A stretch of 64,000 nt of DNA, from positions 1 to 64,000 of the forward strand of contig CAZAPG010000020.1 in NCBI GenBank assembly GCA_964486935.1. Direction: 5' to 3'. This DNA comes from CAZAPG01 sp964486935 (lineage in GTDB: Bacteria > Chloroflexota > Anaerolineae > 4572-78 > J111). The translations under genes were made by a program, and so were the position numbers. The notes under the pieces were generated by a model that saw only the letters and a program-made list of their open reading frames with translations, had not been told where the DNA came from and did not search any database. Shown here piece by piece: positions 34,247 to 43,361 of the stretch; position 1 is the stretch's first letter; the number at the start of each line of letters is the position of its first letter.

Positions 34247-34579
34247 AAAAAATTTCTCGAATCGACTTCAAACCGGCTCGATTCTCCCCTTTTCATCTTC
34301 TCGGCAAACTCACCCTTGACTACGTCCCTCGCTGCGATGGCAATCCGGCTCAATCTCCCTTTCATCTCCGATAAAGTATCTTCCACTGGATAAAGGCCCA
34401 ACGCTGATTGACTCGTTATGTTAGTATGAGCTAAAATGAAAAAGATCCCCGGCTGCCAACCACAAGGGATCTCTTCTAAATTTATTGTGACCAAGGCGCG
34501 TCACCCGGCCTGGTTTGATTGTAAGCGCAGATTACCACCCAGACGCCGCCGGGTCAAACAGGAAATTCCTTAAAATATT

Positions 34580-37500
34580 ATGCCCCAAACCCGCGATGAT
34601 CTTGAGCTGACCCGAGAACAGGTACAATCCCTCTCTACCGCCGAGGCGGTAGCCTCCCTGTTCGCCTATCTGGGCTACCCCGGCGATACCCGCCTGCCGA
34701 TGACCGCCGAGGCGCTGGGCCTGAATGCCGACCTGACCCGCGCCGCCCGCCGCATCGAGCGGCTGGCCAGCGTGGAGGCCGGCGCGCTGGAAATCTACCT
34801 TTTTGAACTCAAATCGGTGACGGTGGGCCACACCCGCGCCCTGGCCCGCACCTTCCGCGACCGGGCCGGTAACTACCTGCTGGCGCTGACCGATGATTAC
34901 GACCGGCTGGACTTTGTGCTGCTGGAGCGCGCGCTGCCGGAGCAGAGCGGCAACGGCATCAGCCGCAAAGGGATTAGCCTGCGCCCCCGCGTGCTGACCG
35001 TTGACCGGCGCAACCCCAACCCCGTGGCCCTGCGCGTTTTGCGCCGCTTTACCTTGACCGAGTACGACGCCGACGGCGAGCCGGACCCCTACGCCCAGTA
35101 CGACAAGCTGCAAAGCGCCTACGTGGTGGCCGAGTGGTCGGAGCCGCTCTTTAACAACCGGGCGCTCTTTTCCGATTATTACCTCAACGAGCGGCTGCCC
35201 GGCCTGCCCGAGTGGAACGACCCGGCCCGCAATCAGGCTTTCCGCGCCATCCGCGACCACTTTGCCGGCGCTCGCCGCCGCTTTTCCGGCCAGGATAGCG
35301 CCGCCCTTCGCCGGCAGCTCATCCAGCCGCTCCTGGAAACGCTCGGCTTTCAGGTAGAAACGGTAGAGGAAAATGGCGATTCCCCCACGCCTGATTTTCG
35401 TCTGACCATTCCTAATTCACCATTCACCATTCACCATTCACCATTCGTTTTAGCCTATCCCTGGAGCCGCTACCTGGACGGCAAAGACGAAAGCCGCGAT
35501 AGCGACCGGCCCGAAGAAAACCCCGGCGCGCAGGCCGTCAGCTTGCTGGAAGCCGGTGAAGCGCCGTGGGCTATTGTCACCAACGGCAAAATCTGGCGGC
35601 TCTACAGCACCCGCGCTCACTCCAGGGCCACCAACTATTATGAGATCGACCTGGAAGAGACGCTGGCCTCGCCCGCCCCTGCCGAAGCCTTCCGCTACTT
35701 CTACCTCTTTTTCCGGGCCGAAGCCTTTGCTCCGGCTGAGCGGATGGTGGGCGGCGAGAGCCGCAGTCTTGGCTTTTTGGATTGGCTCATGGAGGAGAGC
35801 GCCAACTACGCCCGCGAGTTGGGCGAGCGGCTGAAAGAGCGCGTCTTTGAAGATATCTTCCCCCACTTTGCCGCAGGTTTTATCGAAGGACTGGGCGGCT
35901 CCAAGACGCTGCTGGCTAAAACCGAGGCCGAGCGCGAGGCCATCCTGGATGACGTCTTCCACGGCACGCTGACTTTTCTTTATCGACTGCTCTTTTTGCT
36001 CTACGCCGAAAGCCGCGATCTGCTGCCCGCGCGCGAGGCGCGCGGCTACCACCAGATCAGCCTGCAACGCCTGAAAGAGGAAATTGCGGCGAAGGCCAAA
36101 ACCCTGGAAGACCAGGCCCCCACCCGGCTTAAAAAAGCCTACGCCGCCAATGAGTCGACCCTGTACGACCGGCTGCTGGCCCTGTTTGAGGTGATTGACA
36201 ACGGCGACGCCAGCCGCAACGTGCCCGTCTACAACGGCGGGCTGTTTATGACCGATCCGCCCGCTCCCTCCCCCTCTGAGGGGGAGGGCTGGGGTGGGGG
36301 TACGGAAATCCGCACCGCCCGTTTTCTCCAACAGACCAAAATTCCCGACCGCCACCTGGCCCTGGGCCTGGACCGGCTGGCCCGCGACATCGACCCCAAG
36401 CGGGGCGACCTGGTTTTTATTGATTACAAAAGCCTGGGCGTGCGCCAGTTGGGCAGCATCTACGAAGGGCTGCTGGAGTTCAAAGTGCGGCTGGCCGCCG
36501 GGCCGATGGCCGTGGTCAAGGGCAAAAAGAGCGAGGAGATTGTGCCCGTGTCTGAACTTCCCGGAAGCTCCAAAACTTCCGGGAAGTTAAAAACCCTGCC
36601 CGCCGGCGCGGTTTATCTGGAAAACGACCGGCGCGAGCGCAAAGCCACCGGCAGCTACTACACCCCCGATTACATTGTCAAATACATTGTGCAGCACACC
36701 GTTGGCCCGGTGCTGGATGAAAAGTTCCAGGCCCTGCGCCCGCGCCTGGAGCAGGCCGCCAGCCGCTTTTACAAGGCGGTGCGGCAAAAGCAGAGCATGG
36801 CCAACGTATCGCCCGACAAACCGGCCCTGCTGACCGATATTGCCGCCGGCCCGCTGCGCGACCTGTTCGACATTAAGGTGCTGGACCCGGCCATGGGCAG
36901 CGGCCATTTTTTGGTAGAGGCCGTTGATTACATCACCGACCGGCTGGTGCGCTTTGTGGAGGGCTTTCCCTTTTTGAGCCACTTTTTCGACGGCATGCGG
37001 CGCGACATCCTGGCCGAGATGGAGCGGCAGAACGTAACCATCGACCCCGGCCGGCTGACCGACGTAACCCTGCTCAAGCGCCACGTGCTGAAGCGCTGCA
37101 TCTACGGGGTGGATTTGAACCCGATGGCCGTGGAGCTGGCCAAGGTGAGCCTGTGGCTGGATTGCTTTACCCTGGGCGCGCCCCTGAGCTTTTTAGACCA
37201 CCACCTGCGCCACGGCAACAGCCTGATTGGGGCCAGCGCCCGCCAGGCCGAAGCCGAGATGGGCGGCCCCGGCGTTGAGGGACAGATGACCTTTTTAACC
37301 GGCCCTTTTGTGGGCCTGCTGCGGGCCGCCGAAATTATGCGCGGCATCAGCCTTTTAACCGACGTAACTATGACCGAGGTGCGCGAGAGCGAGCAGTTGT
37401 TTAGAGAGTTTGACCGGGCGGCCAAGCCCTACAAGCAGTTGCTTGATGTGTACGTGGCCCGCCACTTTGACGTAAAGCGGGCCGACGAGTTTTTGCGCCT

Positions 37501-39430
37501 GTACGGGGTTGAGGCGATTACGGCCCAGGCCGGCAAGCTCAGCCAGCCCTACCAGACCGTGCTGGCAGAGGCCCGCCGCCTGTACGAAGAGAAAGCCTTT
37601 TTCCATTGGGATTTGGAATTTCCCGAAGTCTTTATTGACCTGGATCGGGCCGATTGGAAAGCAGATGGTGGTTTTGATGCGGTGGTGGGGAATCCGCCTT
37701 GGGTTGATGTACAGGAAATAGAACAAAGTATAAAAATATTTTTACGATCTATCTACAAGTCGGCGCGTGGTAAAAACGATATTTATCCTCTCTTTGTTGA
37801 GAAAGGGATTAGCCTTCTGAGTAATATTGGCATTTTTGCAATGATTATTCAAAGCAAATTTCTCTTTACTGATTATGGTTTAGGGTTGAGATCTTTTCTT
37901 GCAGAACAAGCGAATATCTCAAAAATGGTCTATTTTTCTGATGCCTCAATTTTTGGCCCAATTACTGTGTATCCTTTTATCTTGGTAGCGTCCAAAAAAG
38001 ATGAACAATCGGGTCTAATTGTTCCAGTTGTAAAGTTCGAACCCAAAACGAAACCTCAGATTATTGAGGAAGTCTTGGGCAATGAAGAGCTACAAAAAAA
38101 ATATACTTTGATTTTGTCGCATAAACGTTTTCGTACTGAAGATGCATGGCAAATAACATTACCGGATTTTGTAAGCGAATCTAGCAGAATATTTAAAGTC
38201 TCTAATTTGTTTGCTGATGTTTGTGAATCCATTGCCTACGGATCAAAAACTAACCTTGATACAGTATATTTATCAGATATTGGTACCTGGACTCGATTAG
38301 GGGTAGAGCTTGAATTACTACGTCCTGCAATAAAGCCCCGTGATTTTGACCGATACGAATTTATTGATACTAACCAATTCATTATATTTCCATATACGGA
38401 TAGTGATGATGATTTACTATTAATCGACTTAGCCCGATTTCCTGGAGCAAAAGGATATTTTGAAGAGCACAAACAAGAATTAGCGAAACGAAGATTCTAT
38501 GGACAAACAGTTGTAGAACGGGGAATGAAATTTTATGAATTGCCCTACGTGAGTTCCTACTCCCGGAAACCCAAACTCGCGTTTCCAACCATTACTGATC
38601 GTGCAACTTTTGTGTTTGATCCTACGGGGGAAAAGCTATTTATTGCTCCATGTTATGTTGTTCATTTGAAAGACTACATTAATCAATATTTTGTAATAGC
38701 AGTTTTGAACTCGCGTTTTACAGACTTAATCATAAGAGCTAGATCTACGGAATTAGCCAGCGGCTATATGGAGATGCAACGACAATATGTTGAAGGACTC
38801 CCCATCCGGCGCATCCACTTCACCACCCCCGCTGCCGAGCGGCAGCAAAAGCTGGCCCGCCTGGTCAGCCTGTACGGGCAGGGGCAGGCTGAGGCCCTGC
38901 TGGCGCAGGTGGAGCAACTCCTCCCCAAAGATGAAGCGGGCAACTTCCTCGCCTTCGCCCCCAACGCTACCGGCGCGGAAGAGCAGAGCGACGTGGTCCA
39001 CGATCTGCTGGCCCACCTGGCCCAACAAATGATCGACCTCAACCGGCAGAAGCAGGCGGAGCAGAAGCGGTATTTTGAATCGCTGGAAGCGGCGCTGCGC
39101 ATCAGCCCGGATAAAAGCGGGCGCAGCGGGATCGACGCGCTGAGCGGCAAAACCTACATCTGGGGCTACCTGGGCGATTATCAAAAAGGCGAGCCGGAAA
39201 CCGAATGGGCGGTCATCGAGGAGACCCTCTTCAAAAACAAAGGCCGCATTGGGGCCAACCTCAGCGACAATCGCCTCATCGCCCGCCTGCGCTCGGAATT
39301 TGAGCAAAGCCTGGCCGCGCTGCGCCCCCTCAAAGCTGAACTGGCCCGCACCGATTGGCTGATTGACCAGATTGTCTACCGGCTGTATGGGCTAACCGAG
39401 GAAGAGATTGCGGTCGTAGAGGGGAAGTAA
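34580..39430 (+). CDS. Giant Eco57I-like DNA methyltransferase (restriction-like defence)
   Basis: 1616 residues. Around residue 260-345 is a type IIG-like N-terminal nuclease fold, TPDFRL ... ENPGAQAVSLLEAGEAPWAIVTNGKIWRLYS, but the E-x-K strand expected after PDFRL reads VLAYPWSRYLDGK, so the catalytic residues seem lost. Motif I, LDPAMGSGHFLVEAVDY, is near 768 and the catalytic NPPW motif near 1037 (N6-adenine type). The region from about 1037 to 1400 is AT-rich and presumably holds target recognition. The C-terminus is helical. Three repeat-derived inserts occur in frame (see repeats). Downstream lie VapB, truncated VapC and a PLD-SNF2 helicase; together a methylation-marked defence operon is inferred. 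Confidence 0.88.
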   Translation: MPQTRDDLELTREQVQSLSTAEAVASLFAYLGYPGDTRLPMTAEALGLNADLTRAARRIERLASVEAGALEIYLFELKSVTVGHTRALARTFRDRAGNYLLALTDDYDRLDFVLLERALPEQSGNGISRKGISLRPRVLTVDRRNPNPVALRVLRRFTLTEYDADGEPDPYAQYDKLQSAYVVAEWSEPLFNNRALFSDYYLNERLPGLPEWNDPARNQAFRAIRDHFAGARRRFSGQDSAALRRQLIQPLLETLGFQVETVEENGDSPTPDFRLTIPNSPFTIHHSPFVLAYPWSRYLDGKDESRDSDRPEENPGAQAVSLLEAGEAPWAIVTNGKIWRLYSTRAHSRATNYYEIDLEETLASPAPAEAFRYFYLFFRAEAFAPAERMVGGESRSLGFLDWLMEESANYARELGERLKERVFEDIFPHFAAGFIEGLGGSKTLLAKTEAEREAILDDVFHGTLTFLYRLLFLLYAESRDLLPAREARGYHQISLQRLKEEIAAKAKTLEDQAPTRLKKAYAANESTLYDRLLALFEVIDNGDASRNVPVYNGGLFMTDPPAPSPSEGEGWGGGTEIRTARFLQQTKIPDRHLALGLDRLARDIDPKRGDLVFIDYKSLGVRQLGSIYEGLLEFKVRLAAGPMAVVKGKKSEEIVPVSELPGSSKTSGKLKTLPAGAVYLENDRRERKATGSYYTPDYIVKYIVQHTVGPVLDEKFQALRPRLEQAASRFYKAVRQKQSMANVSPDKPALLTDIAAGPLRDLFDIKVLDPAMGSGHFLVEAVDYITDRLVRFVEGFPFLSHFFDGMRRDILAEMERQNVTIDPGRLTDVTLLKRHVLKRCIYGVDLNPMAVELAKVSLWLDCFTLGAPLSFLDHHLRHGNSLIGASARQAEAEMGGPGVEGQMTFLTGPFVGLLRAAEIMRGISLLTDVTMTEVRESEQLFREFDRAAKPYKQLLDVYVARHFDVKRADEFLRLYGVEAITAQAGKLSQPYQTVLAEARRLYEEKAFFHWDLEFPEVFIDLDRADWKADGGFDAVVGNPPWVDVQEIEQSIKIFLRSIYKSARGKNDIYPLFVEKGISLLSNIGIFAMIIQSKFLFTDYGLGLRSFLAEQANISKMVYFSDASIFGPITVYPFILVASKKDEQSGLIVPVVKFEPKTKPQIIEEVLGNEELQKKYTLILSHKRFRTEDAWQITLPDFVSESSRIFKVSNLFADVCESIAYGSKTNLDTVYLSDIGTWTRLGVELELLRPAIKPRDFDRYEFIDTNQFIIFPYTDSDDDLLLIDLARFPGAKGYFEEHKQELAKRRFYGQTVVERGMKFYELPYVSSYSRKPKLAFPTITDRATFVFDPTGEKLFIAPCYVVHLKDYINQYFVIAVLNSRFTDLIIRARSTELASGYMEMQRQYVEGLPIRRIHFTTPAAERQQKLARLVSLYGQGQAEALLAQVEQLLPKDEAGNFLAFAPNATGAEEQSDVVHDLLAHLAQQMIDLNRQKQAEQKRYFESLEAALRISPDKSGRSGIDALSGKTYIWGYLGDYQKGEPETEWAVIEETLFKNKGRIGANLSDNRLIARLRSEFEQSLAALRPLKAELARTDWLIDQIVYRLYGLTEEEIAVVEGK
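35415..35442 (+). repeat. In-frame ATTCACC tandem repeat inside the methylase
   Basis: Four exact tandem copies of ATTCACC and a partial fifth, encoding NSPFTIHHSPF in the nuclease-like domain. Heptamer repeats of this kind otherwise occur between genes in this window, so this one has probably inserted or expanded within the coding sequence without breaking the frame. Confidence 0.7.
36266..36288. repeat. In-frame GC palindrome inside the methylase
   Basis: CCCTCCCCCTC, one T, GAGGGGGAGGG: perfect 11-bp arms, followed by CTGGGGTGGGGG. It encodes PAPSPSEGEGWGGG, a low-complexity loop at about residue 560-575, between two conserved stretches. A palindromic repeat inserted within the gene, as described for Rickettsia palindromic elements, is the simplest explanation. 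Confidence 0.75.
36555..36588. repeat. In-frame AACTTCC palindrome inside the methylase
   Basis: AACTTCCCGGAAG and CTTCCGGGAAGTT are perfect 13-bp inverted repeats around an 8-base loop. They encode ELPGSSKTSGKLK near residue 660-670, just before the conserved YLENDRRERKATGSYYTP. Confidence 0.75.
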
Positions 39431-39481
39431 CGCGCCGGAAGGAATGAAAAATAATTAAGCAGGCAATAAGTCAAACCCAAC

Positions 39482-39511
39482 GTGACATCATCGCTCCGTC
39501 TGCGCTATAAT
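39482..39511 (+). promoter_or_regulatory. Promoter of the vapB/vapC/helicase unit
   Basis: GTGACA (39482-39487), 18 bases, TATAAT (39506-39511), near-consensus and 21 bases before the antitoxin ATG. It can transcribe the toxin-antitoxin genes and the helicase independently of the methylase. Confidence 0.65.
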
Positions 39512-39532
39512 CTCACTATGGAGGATGGACCA

Positions 39533-39742
39533 ATGGAACAAATTGTGATAACCGTTAAGGACAAACACAAAGCCAACTTACTGCGCGAACTACTCCGCGC
39601 TCTGGATTTTGTGGAGATTGTAGAAATCCAGCCCGTGGATGAGGCAAACCAGGACGACTTCCTGGCCCTGGCCGGACTATGGGCCGGGCGAGACATTACC
39701 CAGCAGTCGCTGCGGCAGCAGGCCTGGCCCCAACGCTCATGA
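39533..39742 (+). CDS. VapB-like antitoxin
   Basis: 69 residues from the ATG at 39533, preceded eight bases upstream by GGAGG; an earlier ATG at 39518 has no such site. MEQIVITVKDKHKANLLRELLRALDFVEIVEIQPVDEANQDDFLALAGLWAGRDITQQSLRQQAWPQ: a basic strand-helix N-terminus that may serve DNA binding, an acidic middle, and a C-terminal segment (LAGLWAGRDIT) of the type that wraps PIN toxins. Its TGA stop overlaps the toxin ATG (ATGA), the classic antitoxin-toxin coupling. It should repress the operon and neutralise VapC. Confidence 0.8.
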   Translation: MEQIVITVKDKHKANLLRELLRALDFVEIVEIQPVDEANQDDFLALAGLWAGRDITQQSLRQQAWPQRS

Positions 39743-39954
39743 TTTTATGTGACACCAACATCCTGATTGAATTTTACAAAGGCAATTCCGCCATCGTCCA
39801 AACGCTCCAACAGCTTGGGCCGGCGCAGTTGGCCGTCAGCATTGTCACCCAGGCCGAGTTGTACTATGGCGCATTGAACAAGGCCGAGTTACAGCAAAAC
39901 AGCTTTATCATCCTGAATAAACAGTGCGGGCCTGCCGGCAAAGATCCTTCATGA
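39739..39954 (+). pseudogene. VapC-like PIN toxin, C-terminally truncated
   Basis: 71 residues. MILCDTNILIEFYKG carries the first PIN-domain acid (Asp5) and VSIVTQAELYYGAL the second (Glu near 40), both normal for VapC ribonucleases. At about residue 50 the sequence becomes QQNSFIILNKQCGPAGKDPS and stops; the last ~60 residues with the remaining two acids (usually in a D-x-x-I-A motif) are missing. The stop codon TGA overlaps the helicase ATG. So it is likely inactive as an RNase, unless this short form has another role. Confidence 0.8.
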
Positions 39955-42900
39955 AACTGCCCTACGTCATCGACAACAAAATCCATATCCTGGCCGATAT
40001 CCTCAACGACCTGCTGGCCGACGAGCGCAACCGCGCCCTTGATATTGCCACGGCCTACTTCAACGTGGGCGGGTTCGACCTGCTGCGCCAGGGCTTGCAG
40101 CGGCTCGATTCCTTCCGGCTGCTGCTGGGCCACGAGCCGGGCGGCGGCCAGGATTTGGGGCTGCGCCCCGGCGCGGCCGCCATCCGGGCCATGCTGCGCG
40201 GCGAGCTGGAGCAATCCCCCTTTACCCCGGAAACCTTGCGGCTGGTGGAAGAGTTAATCCGCTTTTTGCAGCGGAATCAGGTTGAAGTGCGGCTGTACGA
40301 GCCGGGCTTTCTGCACGCCAAAGCCTACCTCTTTTTTGCCGACCGGGAGCACGGCGACCGCTTTAGGCCGGTGGCCGGCATTGTCGGTTCCAGCAACTTC
40401 ACCCGCCCCGGCCTGACCACCAACCGCGAATTGAATCTAACCCACAAAATCATTCTGGATGAAACTGAAGTAGTCGATGAGCACGCCAGAGAGGTCGTAA
40501 AACCCTTACTCAAGCCCTCGCTGCCCCTCTTTGACCAACCTGCCGCCCAACTTCCCGCCAAAACAGAGCCGGATTTGTCCACCCGGCAGGAAATCAAAAG
40601 CGAAGTCGGCTCGCGGGCGATTATGGAGCTGGTCAACTGGTACGACGCCCGCTGGAGCGAAGCCCGCGACTTCAAAGCCGAGTTGATCACCCTGCTGGAT
40701 GAGTCAAAATTTGGCAGCCACGAGTACACCCCTTACCAGATTTATCTCAAAGCCTTGTTTGAATATTTCAAGGATGACCTGGAAGGGGCCGAAGAGTTGC
40801 CCGGCCTGCGCTCGGCGGTAGAGTTGACCCGTTTTCAGGATGACGCGGTTAAAAAAGCCCGCCGCATTCTGATGCGCTATGATGGGGTGCTCATTGGCGA
40901 TTCCGTTGGACTGGGCAAGACCTGGATCGGCAAGAAGCTGCTGGAAGATTTTGCCTACCACCTGCGCCAAAAGGCCGTGGTCATCTGTCCGGCCTCGCTG
41001 CGGGCCATGTGGCGGCGGGAGCTGGCCGAAGCCACCATTGCGGCCACGGTCATCTCGCAGGAGGAATTGGGCCGCGACGAGTTCGACATCTCGCCCTATC
41101 TCGATGTCGATTTCATCCTCATTGATGAGTGCCATAACTTTCGCACCAAAACCACCAACCGGTATGAGAAGCTGGAGCGGCTGATTGGCGGCAGCGGCGG
41201 GCGGGGTCGGCAGGGGGCGCGCAAAAAAGTGGTTCTGCTGACGGCCACGCCCATCAACAACAATATCTTTGATCTCTACAATCAGATCATGCTTTTTGCC
41301 CAGGGCGACCGGACCTACTTTGCCGGAGCGGGCATCGGCGATGTGTACAAATTCTTCCTGCGGGCGCGCCGGCAGGAGAACGGCAACGAAATCACGGCTC
41401 TCTTCAACCTGCTGGAAGAAGTGGTGGTGCGTCGAACCCGCCCCTTTATTCGCAAAGCCTACCCCACGGCCACCATTCGCGGCGAACCGATTAGCTGGCC
41501 GGAGCGCCGCCTCAAAACCGTCCGTTACAACCTGGAAGAAACCTACCAGGGCATTTATGATGAGATTGTGGCCGGGGTGGAGAGTCTGCGGCTGGCTCCC
41601 TACAGCCTGGAAGATTACAAAAAAAGCGGCATCAAACGGGATGATTTTGAATTGGGCCGCGAGCAGGCCCTGGTCGGCATTTTCAAGAGCCGCTATCTGA
41701 AACGGTTTGAGTCGAGCATTGCTGCCTTTCGCATCAGCATTCGCCGGGCGCTGGAATTTATCAAAACCTTTGAGTCCTACGTGCTCGATGGCCGGGTGTT
41801 AGACAGTCGCTCTTTTCACAAGGCCATGCGCTATCTGGAGCAGGAAGGCGAGGAAGATGATGTCACCCCCGCCTCCCGCGCCGACGAAATAGACGCCAGC
41901 GCCGAGGCCAGCGCCATTTTGGACGGCTTGCCCGACCTTGACCCCACCCAGTACGACCTGCGCCGCCTGCACCAGGCGCTCCAGCATGATGTTGACGCGC
42001 TGACCGAAATCTGGCACAGCATCCGCCATATTACCCCGGCTCAGGATGCCAAATTAACCACCTTGAAAGAATTTCTCAGCGGCTCGCTCAAAGGCCGGAA
42101 GGCGCTCATTTTTACTTACTACAAAGATACCGCCCGCTATCTGTATCAAGAACTCACCGCTGATGAGTCGTTTCTGGCAGCGGCCGATCAGCCCCATGTA
42201 CGGCGAATTGATAGCGGCCTCTCGCCCAAAGACCGGGGCGGCACTATCGCGGCTTTTGCGCCTGTAGCCAACCAGCGACCCGAATTGGCCGGTACAGACA
42301 AAGAGATTGACGTTCTCATCTCCACTGACGTCTTGAGCGAAGGCCAGAATCTTCAGGACTGCGGCTTCCTCATTAATTATGACCTGCACTGGAATCCAAC
42401 GCGGATGGTTCAGCGGGCCGGGCGCATCGACCGTATCGGCTCCAAATTTGAAACCCTGTGGATTTACAACATGTTTCCCGATGATGGGTTAGAAAAATTG
42501 CTTCGACTGGTAGAAAGTCTAAGCCGGAAAATCGATACCATCAACCAGACCGGCTTCTTGGATGCCAGCGTGCTGGGCGAGACGGTAAGCCCCCGCAACT
42601 TCAATACGCTGCGCCGGATCGAAGACGAAGACGACAGCGTTATCGAAGAGCAGGAAGAGGTGCTGGAGCTGGGCGGCAGCGAGATGCTGCTGGCCCATCT
42701 GCGCGATGTACTGGCTCGCGAAGGCCGGGAGATGGTGGAAGATTTGCCCGACGGGATTCACTCCGGCCTGGCCCGCGCCGGTTATCGCGGCCTCTTCTTC
42801 TACTTCACCGCGCCAGACCGGCAGAGCGGCGGCACGCTTCACTACTGGCGCTATTATGATTTAACTACCCAGGCCATCCGCGACAACCGCTATGAAATCG

Positions 42901-43346
42901 TTCAACTCATTGCCTGCGCGCCCGATACGCCCCGCGTTATCGGTGAGGCTGAGGTGTTTGCCATTCAAGAAAAGGTGATGGCTGATATTGTCGGTTCGGT
43001 CGAACGCCAGCAGGCGCTCGAAGCCGCGCCCAAAATTGTCGATGACGTACAGAATCTGGTCGCCACGATTTTACAGGCTCAGATCAACAACCCAAGCCTT
43101 CCCCGAAAAAAGGTTCGGGCTGCGCTCAAGGCGCTCAAACAGCCGCTCTCCGGCGCTTATCTGCGTGATCTTCGCGCCGCCTACGACGCCTACCAGCTTG
43201 CTGGCGATATCGCTGCCCTGCTTGAAGCCGTGGACGAGACTCTCAGAGCAACCACACCTCCCCTTGAAACCTCAGCAACTTCAACCGTTTTCCCATTGCG
43301 CCAGGAAGATTTACATTTGATTTGCTGGGAATATATTTGGTCGTAA
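39951..43346 (+). CDS. PLD-domain + SNF2 helicase fusion (defence)
   Basis: 1131 residues from the ATG at 39951, which overlaps the VapC stop. N-terminal phospholipase D-like nuclease domain: GFLHAKAYLFFADRE (H122-x-K124) and IVGSSNFTRPGL; only one HxK motif is present, as in dimeric PLD nucleases. Then a superfamily 2 SNF2-type helicase: GDSVGLGKTWIGK (316-328), ILIDECHNFRTK (392-395), LLTATPINNN, and motif VI MVQRAGRIDRIGSK near 820. PLD and SNF2 proteins are separate genes (drmC, drmD) in DISARM; here they are one chain beside a methylase. It probably translocates on and cuts unmodified DNA (inference). Confidence 0.88.
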   Translation: MKLPYVIDNKIHILADILNDLLADERNRALDIATAYFNVGGFDLLRQGLQRLDSFRLLLGHEPGGGQDLGLRPGAAAIRAMLRGELEQSPFTPETLRLVEELIRFLQRNQVEVRLYEPGFLHAKAYLFFADREHGDRFRPVAGIVGSSNFTRPGLTTNRELNLTHKIILDETEVVDEHAREVVKPLLKPSLPLFDQPAAQLPAKTEPDLSTRQEIKSEVGSRAIMELVNWYDARWSEARDFKAELITLLDESKFGSHEYTPYQIYLKALFEYFKDDLEGAEELPGLRSAVELTRFQDDAVKKARRILMRYDGVLIGDSVGLGKTWIGKKLLEDFAYHLRQKAVVICPASLRAMWRRELAEATIAATVISQEELGRDEFDISPYLDVDFILIDECHNFRTKTTNRYEKLERLIGGSGGRGRQGARKKVVLLTATPINNNIFDLYNQIMLFAQGDRTYFAGAGIGDVYKFFLRARRQENGNEITALFNLLEEVVVRRTRPFIRKAYPTATIRGEPISWPERRLKTVRYNLEETYQGIYDEIVAGVESLRLAPYSLEDYKKSGIKRDDFELGREQALVGIFKSRYLKRFESSIAAFRISIRRALEFIKTFESYVLDGRVLDSRSFHKAMRYLEQEGEEDDVTPASRADEIDASAEASAILDGLPDLDPTQYDLRRLHQALQHDVDALTEIWHSIRHITPAQDAKLTTLKEFLSGSLKGRKALIFTYYKDTARYLYQELTADESFLAAADQPHVRRIDSGLSPKDRGGTIAAFAPVANQRPELAGTDKEIDVLISTDVLSEGQNLQDCGFLINYDLHWNPTRMVQRAGRIDRIGSKFETLWIYNMFPDDGLEKLLRLVESLSRKIDTINQTGFLDASVLGETVSPRNFNTLRRIEDEDDSVIEEQEEVLELGGSEMLLAHLRDVLAREGREMVEDLPDGIHSGLARAGYRGLFFYFTAPDRQSGGTLHYWRYYDLTTQAIRDNRYEIVQLIACAPDTPRVIGEAEVFAIQEKVMADIVGSVERQQALEAAPKIVDDVQNLVATILQAQINNPSLPRKKVRAALKALKQPLSGAYLRDLRAAYDAYQLAGDIAALLEAVDETLRATTPPLETSATSTVFPLRQEDLHLICWEYIWS

Positions 43347-43361
43347 TGCTTCAAAGGCATC

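Larger units (their letters stand above)
33852..34579. other. Repeat-rich gap before the methylase
   Basis: No gene is called here. It contains the terminator, the palindrome, a 167-bp foldback element and a 140-bp MITE, all listed separately. A 90-codon minus-strand frame (34222-34494) starts at a TTG and ends inside the MITE, and is taken as spurious. A further hairpin AGATCCC...GGGATCT near 34440-34475 with a T run on the minus strand has no gene to terminate. Confidence 0.6.

Noticed and set aside
34222..34494. A 90-codon minus-strand frame near the MITE
   Set aside because: It begins at a TTG with no ribosome binding site, ends inside the MITE and has no family resemblance.
35415..35442. 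Heptamer tandem repeat as CRISPR or iteron
   Set aside because: Units are 7 bases with no spacers, and they lie in an open reading frame, so neither a CRISPR array nor an origin.
36266..36288. Rho-independent terminator inside the methylase
   Set aside because: Strong stem but no T tract, and it is in the middle of an uninterrupted coding frame.
34580..43346. Complete DISARM or BREX locus
   Set aside because: DISARM needs drmA and drmB (DUF1998) and BREX needs brxC/pglZ; neither is present. Only methylase and PLD/SNF2 functions match.
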